Assembly (NCBI RefSeq): GCF_019801175.1
Contig: NZ_JAHVJR010000001.1
Span: forward strand, 2,728,001 to 2,792,000
DNA length: 64,000 nt
Origin: Vannielia litorea
GTDB lineage: Bacteria; Pseudomonadota; Alphaproteobacteria; Rhodobacterales; Rhodobacteraceae
Reading direction: 5' to 3'
Shown: piece by piece, positions 8,330 through 16,781 of the stretch
Layout of the letters: the number at the start of each line of letters is the position of its first letter
How positions within the stretch are numbered: the first letter of the stretch is position 1
Position numbers and translations under genes: made by a program
The notes under the pieces: model-generated
The model's database searches: none
Seen by the model: the letters and a program-made list of their open reading frames with translations, nothing else
Told to the model about the DNA's origin: nothing

Positions 8330-8787
8330 GCAGGCGCCTCCTCCAGCCCGTCGATGATGAGCTTGCCGTCGAGATGGTCGGCCTCGTGCTGGGCGATGGT
8401 GGCCTCGGCGCCCTCAAGTTCCACACTTTGCGCGGCGCCGGTCTCATCGGTGTAGTCGAGGCGGATGCGGGCGGGGCGGGTGACCTCTACCGGGCGTTCC
8501 GGGATGGAGAGGCAGCCCTCCTCCACGGTGCTGCTCTCATCGCCCAGCGGGGTCACGACCGGGTCGATGCAGATGCGGGGCGTGGGGGTGCCAGACTTCC
8601 AGCCGGCGTCCATCACGAAGATCCGGCGGAGGACGCCGACCTGCGGGCCGGCGAGGCCGCGGCCGGGGGCGGCATACATGGTTTCGAGCATGTCGGCGGG
8701 AAGCGTGCCCATATCCTCGCCCGCAACCGGTGTGCAGCGGGCCTTCAGCCGCGCATCGGGCCAGAGGACGATCGGCAGGATGCTCAA
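8326..8787 (-). CDS. def: peptide deformylase family protein (second copy)
   Basis: A 153-residue deformylase with intact motifs: GRGLAGPQVG (about residues 43-52; the usual Ala is Gly), EGCLSIP with the metal Cys (about 89-95), and QHEADHLDG with both His ligands and the catalytic Glu (about 132-140). The only start consistent with the fold is a TTG at 8787, overlapping the upstream deformylase stop as TTGA; no ATG lies before the first motif. The weak start may keep expression low. It removes formyl groups from nascent proteins or specialised peptides. Confidence 0.88.
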   Translation of the reverse strand: MSILPIVLWPDARLKARCTPVAGEDMGTLPADMLETMYAAPGRGLAGPQVGVLRRIFVMDAGWKSGTPTPRICIDPVVTPLGDESSTVEEGCLSIPERPVEVTRPARIRLDYTDETGAAQSVELEGAEATIAQHEADHLDGKLIIDGLEEAPA

Positions 8788-9305
8788 GCGCGCGCCTTCT
8801 CGCGCTTCAGCTTCTGCATCTTGCGGGTGATCATCTGGCGTTTCATCGGGCCAAGATAGTCGATGAAGAGCTTGCCGTTCAGGTGATCGATCTCGTGCTG
8901 GACGCAGGTGGCCCAGAGGCCGGAGAACTGCTCTTCGACCGTCGCGCCATCGAGCCCCTGCCAGCGCACCTTGACCTCGGCGGGGCGGGTGACATCGGCG
9001 TATTGCTCGGGGATCGAGAGGCAGCCCTCCTCGTAGGTGCTGGTCTCCTCCGAGGTCCAGACGACCTCGGGGTTAATCAGCACCATCGGGCGGGGGGCTT
9101 CGTCATCGTCCTTCACGCAGTCCATCACCAGCAGGCGGCTCATCTCACCGATCTGGGGCGCGGCCAGCCCGATGCCGGGGGCTTCATACATGGTTTCGAG
9201 CATGTCGTCGGCCAGCCGGTGCAGCTCGCGGTCGAAAGCGGACACCGGGTCGGCGGGCTTTTTGAGCCGGGGGTCGGGGTGGATGAGGATGTCTCTGAGC
9301 GCCAT
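8784..9305 (-). CDS. def: peptide deformylase (main copy)
   Basis: A 173-residue canonical deformylase that removes the N-formyl group of nascent proteins. All three motifs are intact: GIGLAAPQIG (about residues 46-55), EGCLSIP (about 94-100) and QHEIDHLNG (about 137-145). The ATG at 9305 gives the family-standard N-terminus MALRDILIHPDPRLK; an upstream in-frame ATG at 9341 would add a poorly conserved extension. It is the first gene of the def-def-def-fmt operon, and its stop overlaps the TTG start of the next copy. Confidence 0.95.
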   Translation of the reverse strand: MALRDILIHPDPRLKKPADPVSAFDRELHRLADDMLETMYEAPGIGLAAPQIGEMSRLLVMDCVKDDDEAPRPMVLINPEVVWTSEETSTYEEGCLSIPEQYADVTRPAEVKVRWQGLDGATVEEQFSGLWATCVQHEIDHLNGKLFIDYLGPMKRQMITRKMQKLKREKARA

Positions 9306-9398
9306 GGGGAGGGATTTAGGGCAGAGCCGGGCGGGGCGCAACTGGGGTTGCAGCCGGGGCGGGTGGCGCTAGGGTCTGCGCAAAGAAGGAGCCACCCC

Positions 9399-10568
9399 AT
9401 GAGTTTTGACGAGATCATCGACCGCCGCGGCACCCATTCGGTGAAATGGGACATGATGGAGAAGATCTATGGCGTGCCCGCCGAGGGCGGTTTGCCGATG
9501 TGGGTGGCCGACATGGACTTTCGCCCGCCCGCCTGTGTGCAGGGCGCGGTGGAGAAGATGGCGGCGCATGGGGTCTATGGCTACTACGGCGACGACAGCG
9601 GCTACACCGATGCGATCCGCTGGTGGATGGCCGAGCGCCACGGCTGGCAGGTGGAGGCGGGGGCAATCTTTACCACCCACGGGCTGGTGAATGGCACGGC
9701 ACTTTGCGTGGATGCCTTCACCGCGCCGGGCGACGGGGTGGTGCTGATGACGCCGGTTTACCATGCCTTTGCGCGGGTCATCAAAGCGGCGGGCCGCGAG
9801 GTAGTGGAATGCGCGCTGGCGCTGAAGGACGGCCGCTACGAGATGGACTTCGACGCTTGGGACGCGCAGATGACCGGCAGCGAGACCATGCTGGTGCTCT
9901 GCTCGCCGCACAATCCGGGCGGGCGGGTTTGGTCCCGCGCCGAGTTGGAGGGTGTGGCCGCCTTTGCCAAGCGGCATGATCTGGTGCTGGTCTCCGACGA
10001 GATCCATCATGACCTGCTGATGCCGGGACAGGCCCATGTGCCGATGGCGCTGATCGAAGGCATCGAGGACCGGCTGGTGATGATGACGGCGACCACCAAG
10101 ACCTTCAACATCGCGGGGTCGCACACCGGCAACGTGATCATCGCCGACGAGGCGCTGCGGGCGAAGTTTGCGCAGCGGATGGCGGCGATGGGGCTTTCGC
10201 CCAACTCCTTCGGGCTGTTCATGGCCGAGGCGGCTTATTCGCCGGAGGGCGCGGCGTGGGTCGATGAGCTGTGCGCCTATCTCGACGGCAACCGGAAGGT
10301 CTTTGATGAGGGGATCAACGCGATCCCCGGGCTTGCCTCGATGCCGCTGCAGGCGACCTATCTGAGCTGGGTGGATTTTGCCGGGACCGGAATGGCGAAG
10401 GCGGAATTTGCCGGGCGGGTGGAGAAGACCGCGAAGATCGCGGTGAACCACGGCGAGACCTTCGGCAAGGGCGGCGAGAGCTTCTTGCGGTTCAACATTG
10501 CCACACCGCGGGCGCGGGTGGTGGAGGCCGTGGAGCGGATGCAGGCGGCTTTCGGCGATTTGCAGTAG
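9399..10568 (+). CDS. patB: MalY/PatB-type PLP-dependent cystathionine beta-lyase/aminotransferase
   Basis: A 389-residue fold-type I PLP enzyme of the MalY/PatB group, which cleaves the C-S bond of cystathionine or cysteine conjugates to thiol, pyruvate and ammonia. Visible features are LPMWVADMDFRPP near the start (about residues 31-43), CSPHNPGGRVW (about 168-178), VLVSDEIHHDLL (about 197-208, PLP Asp), and the PLP lysine in TATTKTFNIAGSHTGNVI (about 229-246). AAGGAG precedes the ATG at 9399. It is divergent from the def operon. It could be called an aminotransferase by automatic tools; lyase activity is the better-known function. Confidence 0.9.
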   Translation: MSFDEIIDRRGTHSVKWDMMEKIYGVPAEGGLPMWVADMDFRPPACVQGAVEKMAAHGVYGYYGDDSGYTDAIRWWMAERHGWQVEAGAIFTTHGLVNGTALCVDAFTAPGDGVVLMTPVYHAFARVIKAAGREVVECALALKDGRYEMDFDAWDAQMTGSETMLVLCSPHNPGGRVWSRAELEGVAAFAKRHDLVLVSDEIHHDLLMPGQAHVPMALIEGIEDRLVMMTATTKTFNIAGSHTGNVIIADEALRAKFAQRMAAMGLSPNSFGLFMAEAAYSPEGAAWVDELCAYLDGNRKVFDEGINAIPGLASMPLQATYLSWVDFAGTGMAKAEFAGRVEKTAKIAVNHGETFGKGGESFLRFNIATPRARVVEAVERMQAAFGDLQ

Positions 10569-10571
10569 GCG

Positions 10572-10922
10572 TCAGCTGCTGGGCAGGTAACCTACGGGCG
10601 CGTCGCTGGCGCGCTCGAAATCCAGCGGGGCCTTGTCGCTCGCGGCGGTGGAGCGCTTGAACTCGAAGATCCGCTCGCCCTCTTCCTCGCGGCTGTTCAC
10701 GATCAGGCACTGGTAGAGGTGGCGCTCGCCCTCGAAGAGGTCGACGAGGCCGCGCAGGTTGGGCGCGGGATCGGCGGCGAGGGCAAAGCCCTTGGACCAG
10801 AACCGCAGAACCGGGTAGCTCTCGTCGCCGTCGCGCACCTTCAGGCGGCTTTTGCGGCGCTCCGCATCGCGGCGCGCGGCCTCCAGCCCTTCGCGGACCG
10901 ATTGTGGCAGGAAATCAGACAT
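10572..10922 (-). CDS. conserved hypothetical protein
   Basis: A 116-residue soluble protein with no family that I recognise. The N-terminal third is a basic helical stretch (VREGLEAARRDAERRKSRLKV). It is followed by a beta-rich core (YPVLRFWSKGFALAAD, then LRGLVDLFEGERHLYQCLIV) that resembles compact PilZ-like or PAS-like small domains only superficially. I chose the ATG at 10922 because it opens the charged N-terminus; upstream codons to 11126 cover an A/T-richer promoter region. It converges with patB (3 bp apart) and diverges from the glutathionyl-hydroquinone reductase gene. Confidence 0.72.
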   Translation of the reverse strand: MSDFLPQSVREGLEAARRDAERRKSRLKVRDGDESYPVLRFWSKGFALAADPAPNLRGLVDLFEGERHLYQCLIVNSREEEGERIFEFKRSTAASDKAPLDFERASDAPVGYLPSS

Positions 10923-11137
10923 TTGGCAGCTCCATTCCTGTTGCCGGAGCATTGTGACCGAATCGGGTTCCGTCAAGGTTAACCTTTGGCGGGTCACATG
11001 CTGCCGTATCGATGCAACTCCGGTGCAACGGCTTTCGTTCCGCGCGGAAATGCACAGAAGCCCCTTCTGGCGCGCCGGTATCTTGCATCGCGCACATCCC
11101 CTATATTTCGCCGTGACTTGAGACACAGGAGAGCGAC

Positions 11138-12127
11138 ATGGGCCGTTTGGTAGAAGGCGTCTGGAAGGACGAGTGGTACGACACGAAGGAGAGCGGCGGG
11201 AAGTTCGTGCGCTCGACCTCGGGCTTTCGCAACTGGGTCACCGCCGATGGGTCTGCCGGGCCAAGCGGTGAAGGCGGGTTCGAGGCGGAGAGCGGGCGGT
11301 ATCACCTGTTCGTTTCGCTGGCCTGCCCATGGGCGCATCGCACGCTGATCTTTCGGGCGCTGAAGGGGCTGGAGGAGCATATTGCCGTTTCGGTGGTGCA
11401 CCCGGACATGCTGGAGAACGGCTGGGAGTTCCGGCAGGACTTTGCAGGCACCACGGGCGACCGGCTCTTCGGCAAGGATTACCTGTGGCAGGTCTACACC
11501 CATGTGGACCCGAAGATGAGCGGGCGCGTCACCGTGCCAGTGCTCTATGACACCAAGCGCGACACCATCGTGAGCAACGAGAGCGCGGAGATCATCCGTA
11601 TGCTCAACAGCGCCTTCGACGGGATCACCGGCAACAGCGACGATTACTGGCCCGAGCACCTGCGTGGCGAGATCGAAGAGGTGAACGCCCGGATTTACGA
11701 CACGGTAAACAACGGGGTCTACAAGACCGGGTTCGCCACCAGCCAGGAGGCCTATGACGCCGCCGTACACCCGCTGTTCGAGAGTCTCGACTGGCTGGAA
11801 GACCGGCTGTCGCGCCAGCGCTACCTTGTGGGCGGGCAGATCACCGAGGCCGACTGGCGGCTCTTCACCACGCTGGTGCGGTTCGACGAGGTGTATCACA
11901 CCCACTTCAAGTGCAACCGCAACTTCCTGCGGGAGATGCCGAACCTCTGGGCCTACAGCCGCGAGCTGTACCAGCAGCCCGGCGTGGCGGCGACCTGCGT
12001 GCCTGCGCATTACGTGCGGCACTACCACTACAGCCACGACATGGTGAACCCGAACAGGATCATCCCGCTGAACCCGGCGCTGGACTGGACCGAGCAACAC
12101 GGGCGGGATGCGCTGAAAGCAGCGTGA
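11138..12127 (+). CDS. yqjG: glutathionyl-hydroquinone reductase (GST omega/Xi class)
   Basis: A 329-residue GST of the Xi class (YqjG/ECM4/PcpF), which reduces glutathionyl-hydroquinones to hydroquinones. The diagnostic active-site motif ACPWAHRT lies at about residues 58-65 with the catalytic Cys. The C-terminal all-helical domain contains ITEADWRLFTTLVRFDEVY (about 234-252) and conserved aromatic residues. Length matches the family (about 320-330). AGGAG precedes the ATG at 11138. It fits with other quinone-handling genes in the window, though it is not in an operon with them. Confidence 0.93.
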   Translation: MGRLVEGVWKDEWYDTKESGGKFVRSTSGFRNWVTADGSAGPSGEGGFEAESGRYHLFVSLACPWAHRTLIFRALKGLEEHIAVSVVHPDMLENGWEFRQDFAGTTGDRLFGKDYLWQVYTHVDPKMSGRVTVPVLYDTKRDTIVSNESAEIIRMLNSAFDGITGNSDDYWPEHLRGEIEEVNARIYDTVNNGVYKTGFATSQEAYDAAVHPLFESLDWLEDRLSRQRYLVGGQITEADWRLFTTLVRFDEVYHTHFKCNRNFLREMPNLWAYSRELYQQPGVAATCVPAHYVRHYHYSHDMVNPNRIIPLNPALDWTEQHGRDALKAA

Positions 12128-12155
12128 CGGCAGTTGCCGGACCGGCGCGGTGGGG

Positions 12156-12545
12156 TCAGAAGCCCTCTGCGCCGGGGCGCGGGTAGTTGCGGAAATACTC
12201 GGTCATCTGCCAGCGGATCAGCCGGTTGGCGTCGATCACCTCGTAGGGGACCCCTGCGCGGGCAGCGACGGTGCGGACCTGAAACTCGTAGGCATCTTCG
12301 CGGCCATCGGTGTCGATCATCACGACCTTGGGGGCGAGGCCTGTCTGGCTGGCGGCGAAAAGGGCCTGATGGACGCTGTCGATGGAGCTTCGCTTGTCGA
12401 GGCCGAGCTCGATGACCTCGTTTTCGGTGCGGCAGTCGACGCGGACGTAATGCAGATCGTAGCCGACGTTGTAGGGCACACGCGCTTCGGTTTCGCCAAA
12501 GGCGAACATCGAACAGTAGATCAGGGCGAGTGCGGTTTCGGACAT
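12156..12545 (-). CDS. small protein with possible PD-(D/E)XK-like core
   Basis: A 129-residue protein, not firmly assigned. The block VRVDCRTENEVIELGLDKRSSIDSVHQALFAA (split here for description: Asp in VDC, Glu in VIELG, Lys in LDK, and the Q-A-L helix) follows the spacing seen in PD-(D/E)XK nuclease-like domains, at about residues 33-64. A second half (PKVVMIDTDG, then YEFQVRTVAARAGVPYEVID) would be the remaining alpha-beta part. This is pattern recognition only. A perfect TTAA-N7-TTAA box lies about 30 bp upstream of the ATG at 12545, suggesting CtrA control. Confidence 0.6.
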   Translation of the reverse strand: MSETALALIYCSMFAFGETEARVPYNVGYDLHYVRVDCRTENEVIELGLDKRSSIDSVHQALFAASQTGLAPKVVMIDTDGREDAYEFQVRTVAARAGVPYEVIDANRLIRWQMTEYFRNYPRPGAEGF

Positions 12546-12574
12546 CGGGCCTCCTGCGGGGAGGCTAGAGTGCC

Positions 12575-12591
12575 GTTAACCTTTTGTTAAC
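12575..12591 (-). promoter_or_regulatory. CtrA-type box TTAA-N7-TTAA
   Basis: GTTAACCTTTTGTTAAC contains two TTAA half-sites separated by exactly seven bases, the alphaproteobacterial CtrA consensus. It lies 30-46 bp upstream of the small nuclease-like gene (ATG at 12545) and between it and the 3' end of the FAD oxidoreductase gene. Confidence 0.65.
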
Positions 12592-12607
12592 GAAATTCTC
12601 GCGCGCC

Positions 12608-13633
12608 CTACAGACTGTCTTCGACCCGGAAGCCCTGCGGGATGCTGTCGCGGTCGTCGAGCACGAGGTCAGCCATGACGCGGGCCACGCCGGGGGCCAT
12701 GCCGAAGCCGATCTTGAAGCCGCCGTTGGCGATGTAATGCCCGTCGCGGCCCGGCCATGCACCGAGCATGGGCGCGCGGGAGCGGGCGCGGGGGCGCAGG
12801 CCGGCCCAGCGTTTGACCACCGGCGCGCCGTGCAGGAGGGGCACGAGGGTGGCGGCTTTTTCGATCAGGGCGTCGAGTTGGGTGTCTGTCTCCAGCCCGT
12901 CGAACTCCCGCTCGGAAGTGGAGCCGATGGCGACGGTGCCATCGGCGTGGGGCACCACGTGGAGGCCGTCAGCGAAGAGCTGGGCGGCCTCGGGGGCGGA
13001 AAAGTGCAGCAGCGCGGCCTGGCCCTTGATCGGCGCGCCGACGGTCTTGCCGAGATCAGCAGAGAGGGCGGCGAGGCCCTCGGCACCGGTGGCCCAGACC
13101 ACCCTGCCCTGTTCCTCGACCTCACCCATCAGCACCTCGCCGCCCGCCGCCGTGATCGCGGCGGCCAGCGCGGCGCAGGCGCGGGCGGGGTGGAGCCGCG
13201 CGGTGAGAGTATCGTGGACCCAGAGGCCGGTTTTGGAGAGCGGGGCGAAGGCGGGGGCATGATCGACCACCTGCCAGCTGGCGCGACCTTGCCAGAGCTC
13301 GGCGGCCCCGGCCTCGCGCGCGCGGGCCAGCGCCTCGCCGCCCGGCACCACGGGCTGCACGCGCCCGCTGCGGGCATAGCCGGGATCGACCCCGCCCGTG
13401 GTTTTGACGCCTTCCCAGAACGCCTCTGCCGCAAGCAGGCTCTCGAGCTGAAACGCCTTCTTGGGGTTCCAGTTTTCGGGCACATGGGGGGCCAGCGCGC
13501 CGACGACCCCGCCGGAGGAGCCTGCGCCGACGCCGCGCGTGTCGATCACCCGCACCTTGGCGCCGCGGCGGAGGCACGCCCACGCCACCGAGAGGCCAAA
13601 GACCCCTGCCCCGCGCACTGTGATGTCTGCCAT
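12608..13633 (-). CDS. FAD-dependent oxidoreductase, DAO family (candidate MnmC1 half)
   Basis: A 341-residue flavoprotein of the DadA/ThiO/MnmC oxidase family. The FAD-binding GAGVFGLSVAWACLRRG motif is at the N-terminus (about residues 8-24), SSGGVVGALAPH follows (about 39-50), and a C-terminal NGGFKIGFGMAPGVARVMADL block (about 307-327) closes the FAD site. It diverges from an mnmD-like gene 55 bp away. In enterobacteria these two activities are fused as MnmC, which demodifies cmnm5(s2)U in tRNA and then methylates it, so this may be the oxidase half. A glycine or D-amino-acid oxidase is the alternative. The ATG at 13633 is chosen for the GAGGG 7 bp upstream. Confidence 0.82.
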   Translation of the reverse strand: MADITVRGAGVFGLSVAWACLRRGAKVRVIDTRGVGAGSSGGVVGALAPHVPENWNPKKAFQLESLLAAEAFWEGVKTTGGVDPGYARSGRVQPVVPGGEALARAREAGAAELWQGRASWQVVDHAPAFAPLSKTGLWVHDTLTARLHPARACAALAAAITAAGGEVLMGEVEEQGRVVWATGAEGLAALSADLGKTVGAPIKGQAALLHFSAPEAAQLFADGLHVVPHADGTVAIGSTSEREFDGLETDTQLDALIEKAATLVPLLHGAPVVKRWAGLRPRARSRAPMLGAWPGRDGHYIANGGFKIGFGMAPGVARVMADLVLDDRDSIPQGFRVEDSL

Positions 13634-13688
13634 GGACATTCCCTCGCCCCGCCGCCATTTTCCGCCCGAACACATAGGCCATCCCCCG

Positions 13689-14357
13689 ATGCATCACCAT
13701 CCCGCCCGGCTCGCATGGCGCGACAACGGCACCCCTGTTTCGACAAAGTTCGACGACCCCTATTTCTCGCTGGAGAACGGGCTGGCCGAGACGCGCCATG
13801 TGTTTCTTGCGGGCAACGGGCTGCCAGAGCGGCTGCGTGCGGGGTTTCACGTGGCGGAGCTGGGGTTTGGCACCGGGCTGAACCTGCTGGCGCTCTGGGC
13901 CGCCGCGCGGGAGGCGGGGGTGGCGGTGCGCTACACCGGGTTCGAGGCCTTCCCGATGACGGCGGAGGAGGCGGGCCGCGCGCTGGCACCCTTTGCCGGG
14001 GCCTTCCCCGATCTGGTTGAAACGCTGGTGGTGCAGTGGCCCGAGGCAGGCGGACGGATGAGCGCCGAGGGGCTGGAGGCCGAGGTGATCACCGGGGACG
14101 CGCGGGCGTGCCTGCCCGGCTGGGATGGCCTTGCGGATGCGTGGTTTCTCGACGGGTTCTCGCCCGCGAAGAATCCCGAACTCTGGGAGCCGGAACTGAT
14201 GGCCGAGGTCGCCCGCCACACCGCGCCGGGCGGCACATTTGCCACCTACACCGCCGCAGGCCACGTGCGCCGGGCGCTGGAGGCGGCAGGCTTTGCCGTG
14301 ACGCGCCAGCCCGGCTTTGGCCGCAAACGCCACATGAGCACCGGAACACTGGCATGA
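13689..14357 (+). CDS. mnmD: tRNA 5-methylaminomethyl-2-thiouridine methyltransferase (MnmD / MnmC N-domain)
   Basis: A 222-residue SAM-dependent methyltransferase homologous to the N-terminal half of MnmC, which methylates nm5(s2)U at tRNA wobble position 34. The SAM motif is VAELGFGTGLNLLALW (about residues 55-70). The diagnostic block WFLDGFSPAKNPELWEPELM lies at about 153-172, and RRALEAAGFAVTRQPGFGRKRHM near the end is also typical. There is no FAD domain, so the protein is the stand-alone form. It diverges from the FAD oxidoreductase and overlaps the next transporter gene (ATGA). Confidence 0.92.
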   Translation: MHHHPARLAWRDNGTPVSTKFDDPYFSLENGLAETRHVFLAGNGLPERLRAGFHVAELGFGTGLNLLALWAAAREAGVAVRYTGFEAFPMTAEEAGRALAPFAGAFPDLVETLVVQWPEAGGRMSAEGLEAEVITGDARACLPGWDGLADAWFLDGFSPAKNPELWEPELMAEVARHTAPGGTFATYTAAGHVRRALEAAGFAVTRQPGFGRKRHMSTGTLA

Positions 14358-15211
14358 CCCAACAGACCCTCGGCATCCTGCTGATGATCGCGACCACCTT
14401 TGTGTTCGCCGTGCAGGACGGGCTCTCGCGCCACTTGTCGGAGACCTATCCGGTGATGATGGTGGTGATGATCCGCTACTGGTTCTTCGCGCTCTTCGTG
14501 CTGACCATCGCCGCCCGCGCCAAGGGCGGGCTGAAGGCGGCGGCGCGCTCCAACCGGCCATTCCTGCAGATTTTCCGGGGCGTTTTGCTGGCCGTCGAGA
14601 TCTGCGTGGCGGTGCAGAGCTTTGTCTGGCTCGGGCTGGTGGAGGCCCATGCGATCTTTGCCTGCTACCCGCTGATCATCGCCGCCCTCTCCGGCCCGGT
14701 GCTGGGCGAAAAGGTGGGCTGGCGGCGGTGGACCGCGGTGGGCGTGGGGTTTTGCGGCATTCTCGTGATCCTGCGGCCCGGCTTTGGCGTATTCACCCCC
14801 GCTTCGTTGATGGCACTGGCCAGCGCGCTGATGTTCGCGCTCTATGGGCTGCTGACGCGCTACGCCTCACGCTATGACACCACGGCCACGAGTTTCTTTT
14901 ACACCGGCACCACGGGGGCGGTGGTGATGACCGCCGCCGCGCTTTGGCAATGGACCCCAATGACCGGTACCGACTGGCTCTGGATGGGGAGCCTGTGCCT
15001 GGCCGGGGTGACCGGGCATTGGCTGCTGATCAAGACCTACGAGGTGGCCGAGGCAAGCGCGGTGCAGCCCTTTGCCTATTTCCAGCTGGTCTTCTCGTCG
15101 ATCATCGGGGTGCTGTTCTGGAGCGATATCCTGCCGCCCGCGACGGTGGTGGGCGCGGCCATCGTGGTGAGCGCGGGGCTGTTCACGCTCTGGCGCGAGC
15201 GGCAGGCCTGA
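14354..15211 (+). CDS. EamA/DMT family transporter
   Basis: A 285-residue inner-membrane protein with ten predicted hydrophobic segments arranged as two EamA repeats (about residues 5-135 and 148-280), the drug/metabolite transporter family. The repeat ends show typical features: GPVLGEKVGWRRWTAVGVGFCGILVI and, in the second, QLVFSSIIGVLFWSDILPPATVVGAAIVV. The substrate is unknown. The ATG at 14354 overlaps the mnmD stop (ATGA), but no functional link with tRNA modification is obvious. Confidence 0.9.
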   Translation: MTQQTLGILLMIATTFVFAVQDGLSRHLSETYPVMMVVMIRYWFFALFVLTIAARAKGGLKAAARSNRPFLQIFRGVLLAVEICVAVQSFVWLGLVEAHAIFACYPLIIAALSGPVLGEKVGWRRWTAVGVGFCGILVILRPGFGVFTPASLMALASALMFALYGLLTRYASRYDTTATSFFYTGTTGAVVMTAAALWQWTPMTGTDWLWMGSLCLAGVTGHWLLIKTYEVAEASAVQPFAYFQLVFSSIIGVLFWSDILPPATVVGAAIVVSAGLFTLWRERQA

Positions 15212-15297
15212 GGGCGGCAAGGCGCCGGATCGGGGCTTTTCCCCGGCCTGCGGCTTGCCTACGATGGGCCGGAATTGACGCTCCACGGATTTGACTG

Positions 15298-16689
15298 ATG
15301 ATCTTTGCCCTGCGCTGCTTCCTGCTTGCCCTCTGCCTCACCGCCACCCTGCCCGCCGCCCCTGCCCTTGCGCAGGACAGCGGCGAGAGCCAGCCGACCG
15401 GCACAATCGGCGTGGAGGAGAGCCGCGAGCAGGATGCGGCGATTGCCCAGCGAATCCGCACCATCCTGAGCGAGCTTGAGGGCTATGAGGATGTCACCGT
15501 TGCGGTGAAATCCGGCATCGTGACCCTGCGCGGTACCACGCTGGATGCCGCCAAGGCGCGGACGCTGAACGACCTTGTGAGCCGGGTCGACGGGGTGGTG
15601 GCCATCGAGAACGAGGTGGTCGAGAGCACTGACGTGGTGGAGCGGCTGAACCCGGCGGTGAAGCGGTTTCAGGAGCGGATCACCCAGATGATCGCATGGG
15701 CGCCGCTGCTGATCATCGCGCTCTGCGCCTTTCTGATCGTGGCCTTCCTCGGCGTGCTGCTGGCGCGGATGAAACAGCCGTGGGACCGGCTCGCGCCCAA
15801 TGCCTTCATCGCCGATATCTACCGGATGCTGCTGCGGCTGGCCTTCGTGATTGCGGGCATCGTGGTGGCGCTGGATATCCTCAACGCCACCGCGCTCTTG
15901 GGCACCATTCTGGGTGCTGCCGGTATCATCGGTCTGGCCATCGGTTTTGCGGTGAAGGACACGGTGGAGAACTTTATCGCCTCGATCATGCTGTCGATCC
16001 GCCAGCCGTTCCGGCCCAATGACGCGATCGAGATCAACGGCGACGAGGGCAAGGTGATCCGCCTCACCAGCCGCGCGACGATCATCCTGAGCTGGGACGG
16101 CAACCATATTCGGATCCCCAACTCGACCGTGTTCAAGAGCCGGATCGTGAACTTCTCGCGCAACCGGGAACGGCGGTTTCTGTTTGATATTGGCTTCGAG
16201 GGGCCGGTCGACATGGAGGCCGCCCGCGCCATTGCACAGGAGACGGTGCAGGCCCTGCCCTTCACGCTGGAGACCCCGGCGGCGAGTGTCTGGATAGACA
16301 GCATCAGCGACGCCGGGATCATCCTGAAGGTGGCGGGCTGGATCGACCAGACCGAAACCTCGCTGCTGCTGGCCAAGGGCGAGGCGTTGCGGCAAGTGAA
16401 GGCGGCGCTGGAAGCGGCGGGCCTGTCGATCCCCGATACGACCTACCGGCTCCGGCTCGACCCGCCCTTCGGCGCCCTGCCCGCCCCGGCTCCCACCGCC
16501 GAGGAGGCGCCCGAAGAGCCCATGGCACCGACCGTGCCCGAAACCGTCACCCCGGCCCCGACCCCGATCACCGAAACCGCCGATGTGGGCGCGACCGAGG
16601 AGAAGGAACTGGAAGCGATGGTCGAAGCCGAGCGCGCCGAAGAGGGCCACGAGGACGACCTGCTCGACAACACGACCAAGGTGGAATAG
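15298..16689 (+). CDS. BON-domain MscS-family mechanosensitive ion channel
   Basis: A 463-residue channel. A Sec signal peptide (about residues 1-25, ending ALAQD) is followed by a periplasmic BON domain (about 52-110; VAVKSGIVTLRGTTLDAAKA). Three transmembrane helices follow, the last being the Gly/Ala-rich pore helix GAAGIIGLAIGFAVKDTVENFI (about 204-225). The cytoplasmic MscS beta domain follows (FRPNDAIEINGDEGKV; WDGNHIRIPNSTVFKS). The C-terminal 65 residues are Pro/Ala/Glu/Thr-rich and probably disordered. It would release solutes on hypo-osmotic shock. An isolated gene just upstream of tRNA-Gln. Confidence 0.92.
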   Translation: MIFALRCFLLALCLTATLPAAPALAQDSGESQPTGTIGVEESREQDAAIAQRIRTILSELEGYEDVTVAVKSGIVTLRGTTLDAAKARTLNDLVSRVDGVVAIENEVVESTDVVERLNPAVKRFQERITQMIAWAPLLIIALCAFLIVAFLGVLLARMKQPWDRLAPNAFIADIYRMLLRLAFVIAGIVVALDILNATALLGTILGAAGIIGLAIGFAVKDTVENFIASIMLSIRQPFRPNDAIEINGDEGKVIRLTSRATIILSWDGNHIRIPNSTVFKSRIVNFSRNRERRFLFDIGFEGPVDMEAARAIAQETVQALPFTLETPAASVWIDSISDAGIILKVAGWIDQTETSLLLAKGEALRQVKAALEAAGLSIPDTTYRLRLDPPFGALPAPAPTAEEAPEEPMAPTVPETVTPAPTPITETADVGATEEKELEAMVEAERAEEGHEDDLLDNTTKVE

Positions 16690-16740
16690 CGGCCGAGCGA
16701 CGCGCCCGCATTTTTCGGCGCATTTCCCGCGCCGGGGGGC

Positions 16741-16769
16741 TTGCGCACACGCCCGAGACTCAGTAGGAA
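16741..16769 (+). promoter_or_regulatory. probable promoter of tRNA-Gln
   Basis: TTGCGC (16741-16746) and TAGGAA (16764-16769) separated by 17 bp, ending 13 bp before the mature tRNA start. The pattern fits a sigma-70-type promoter for a stable RNA in GC-rich alphaproteobacteria. Confidence 0.5.
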
Positions 16770-16781
16770 CCCCCTCGCCGT

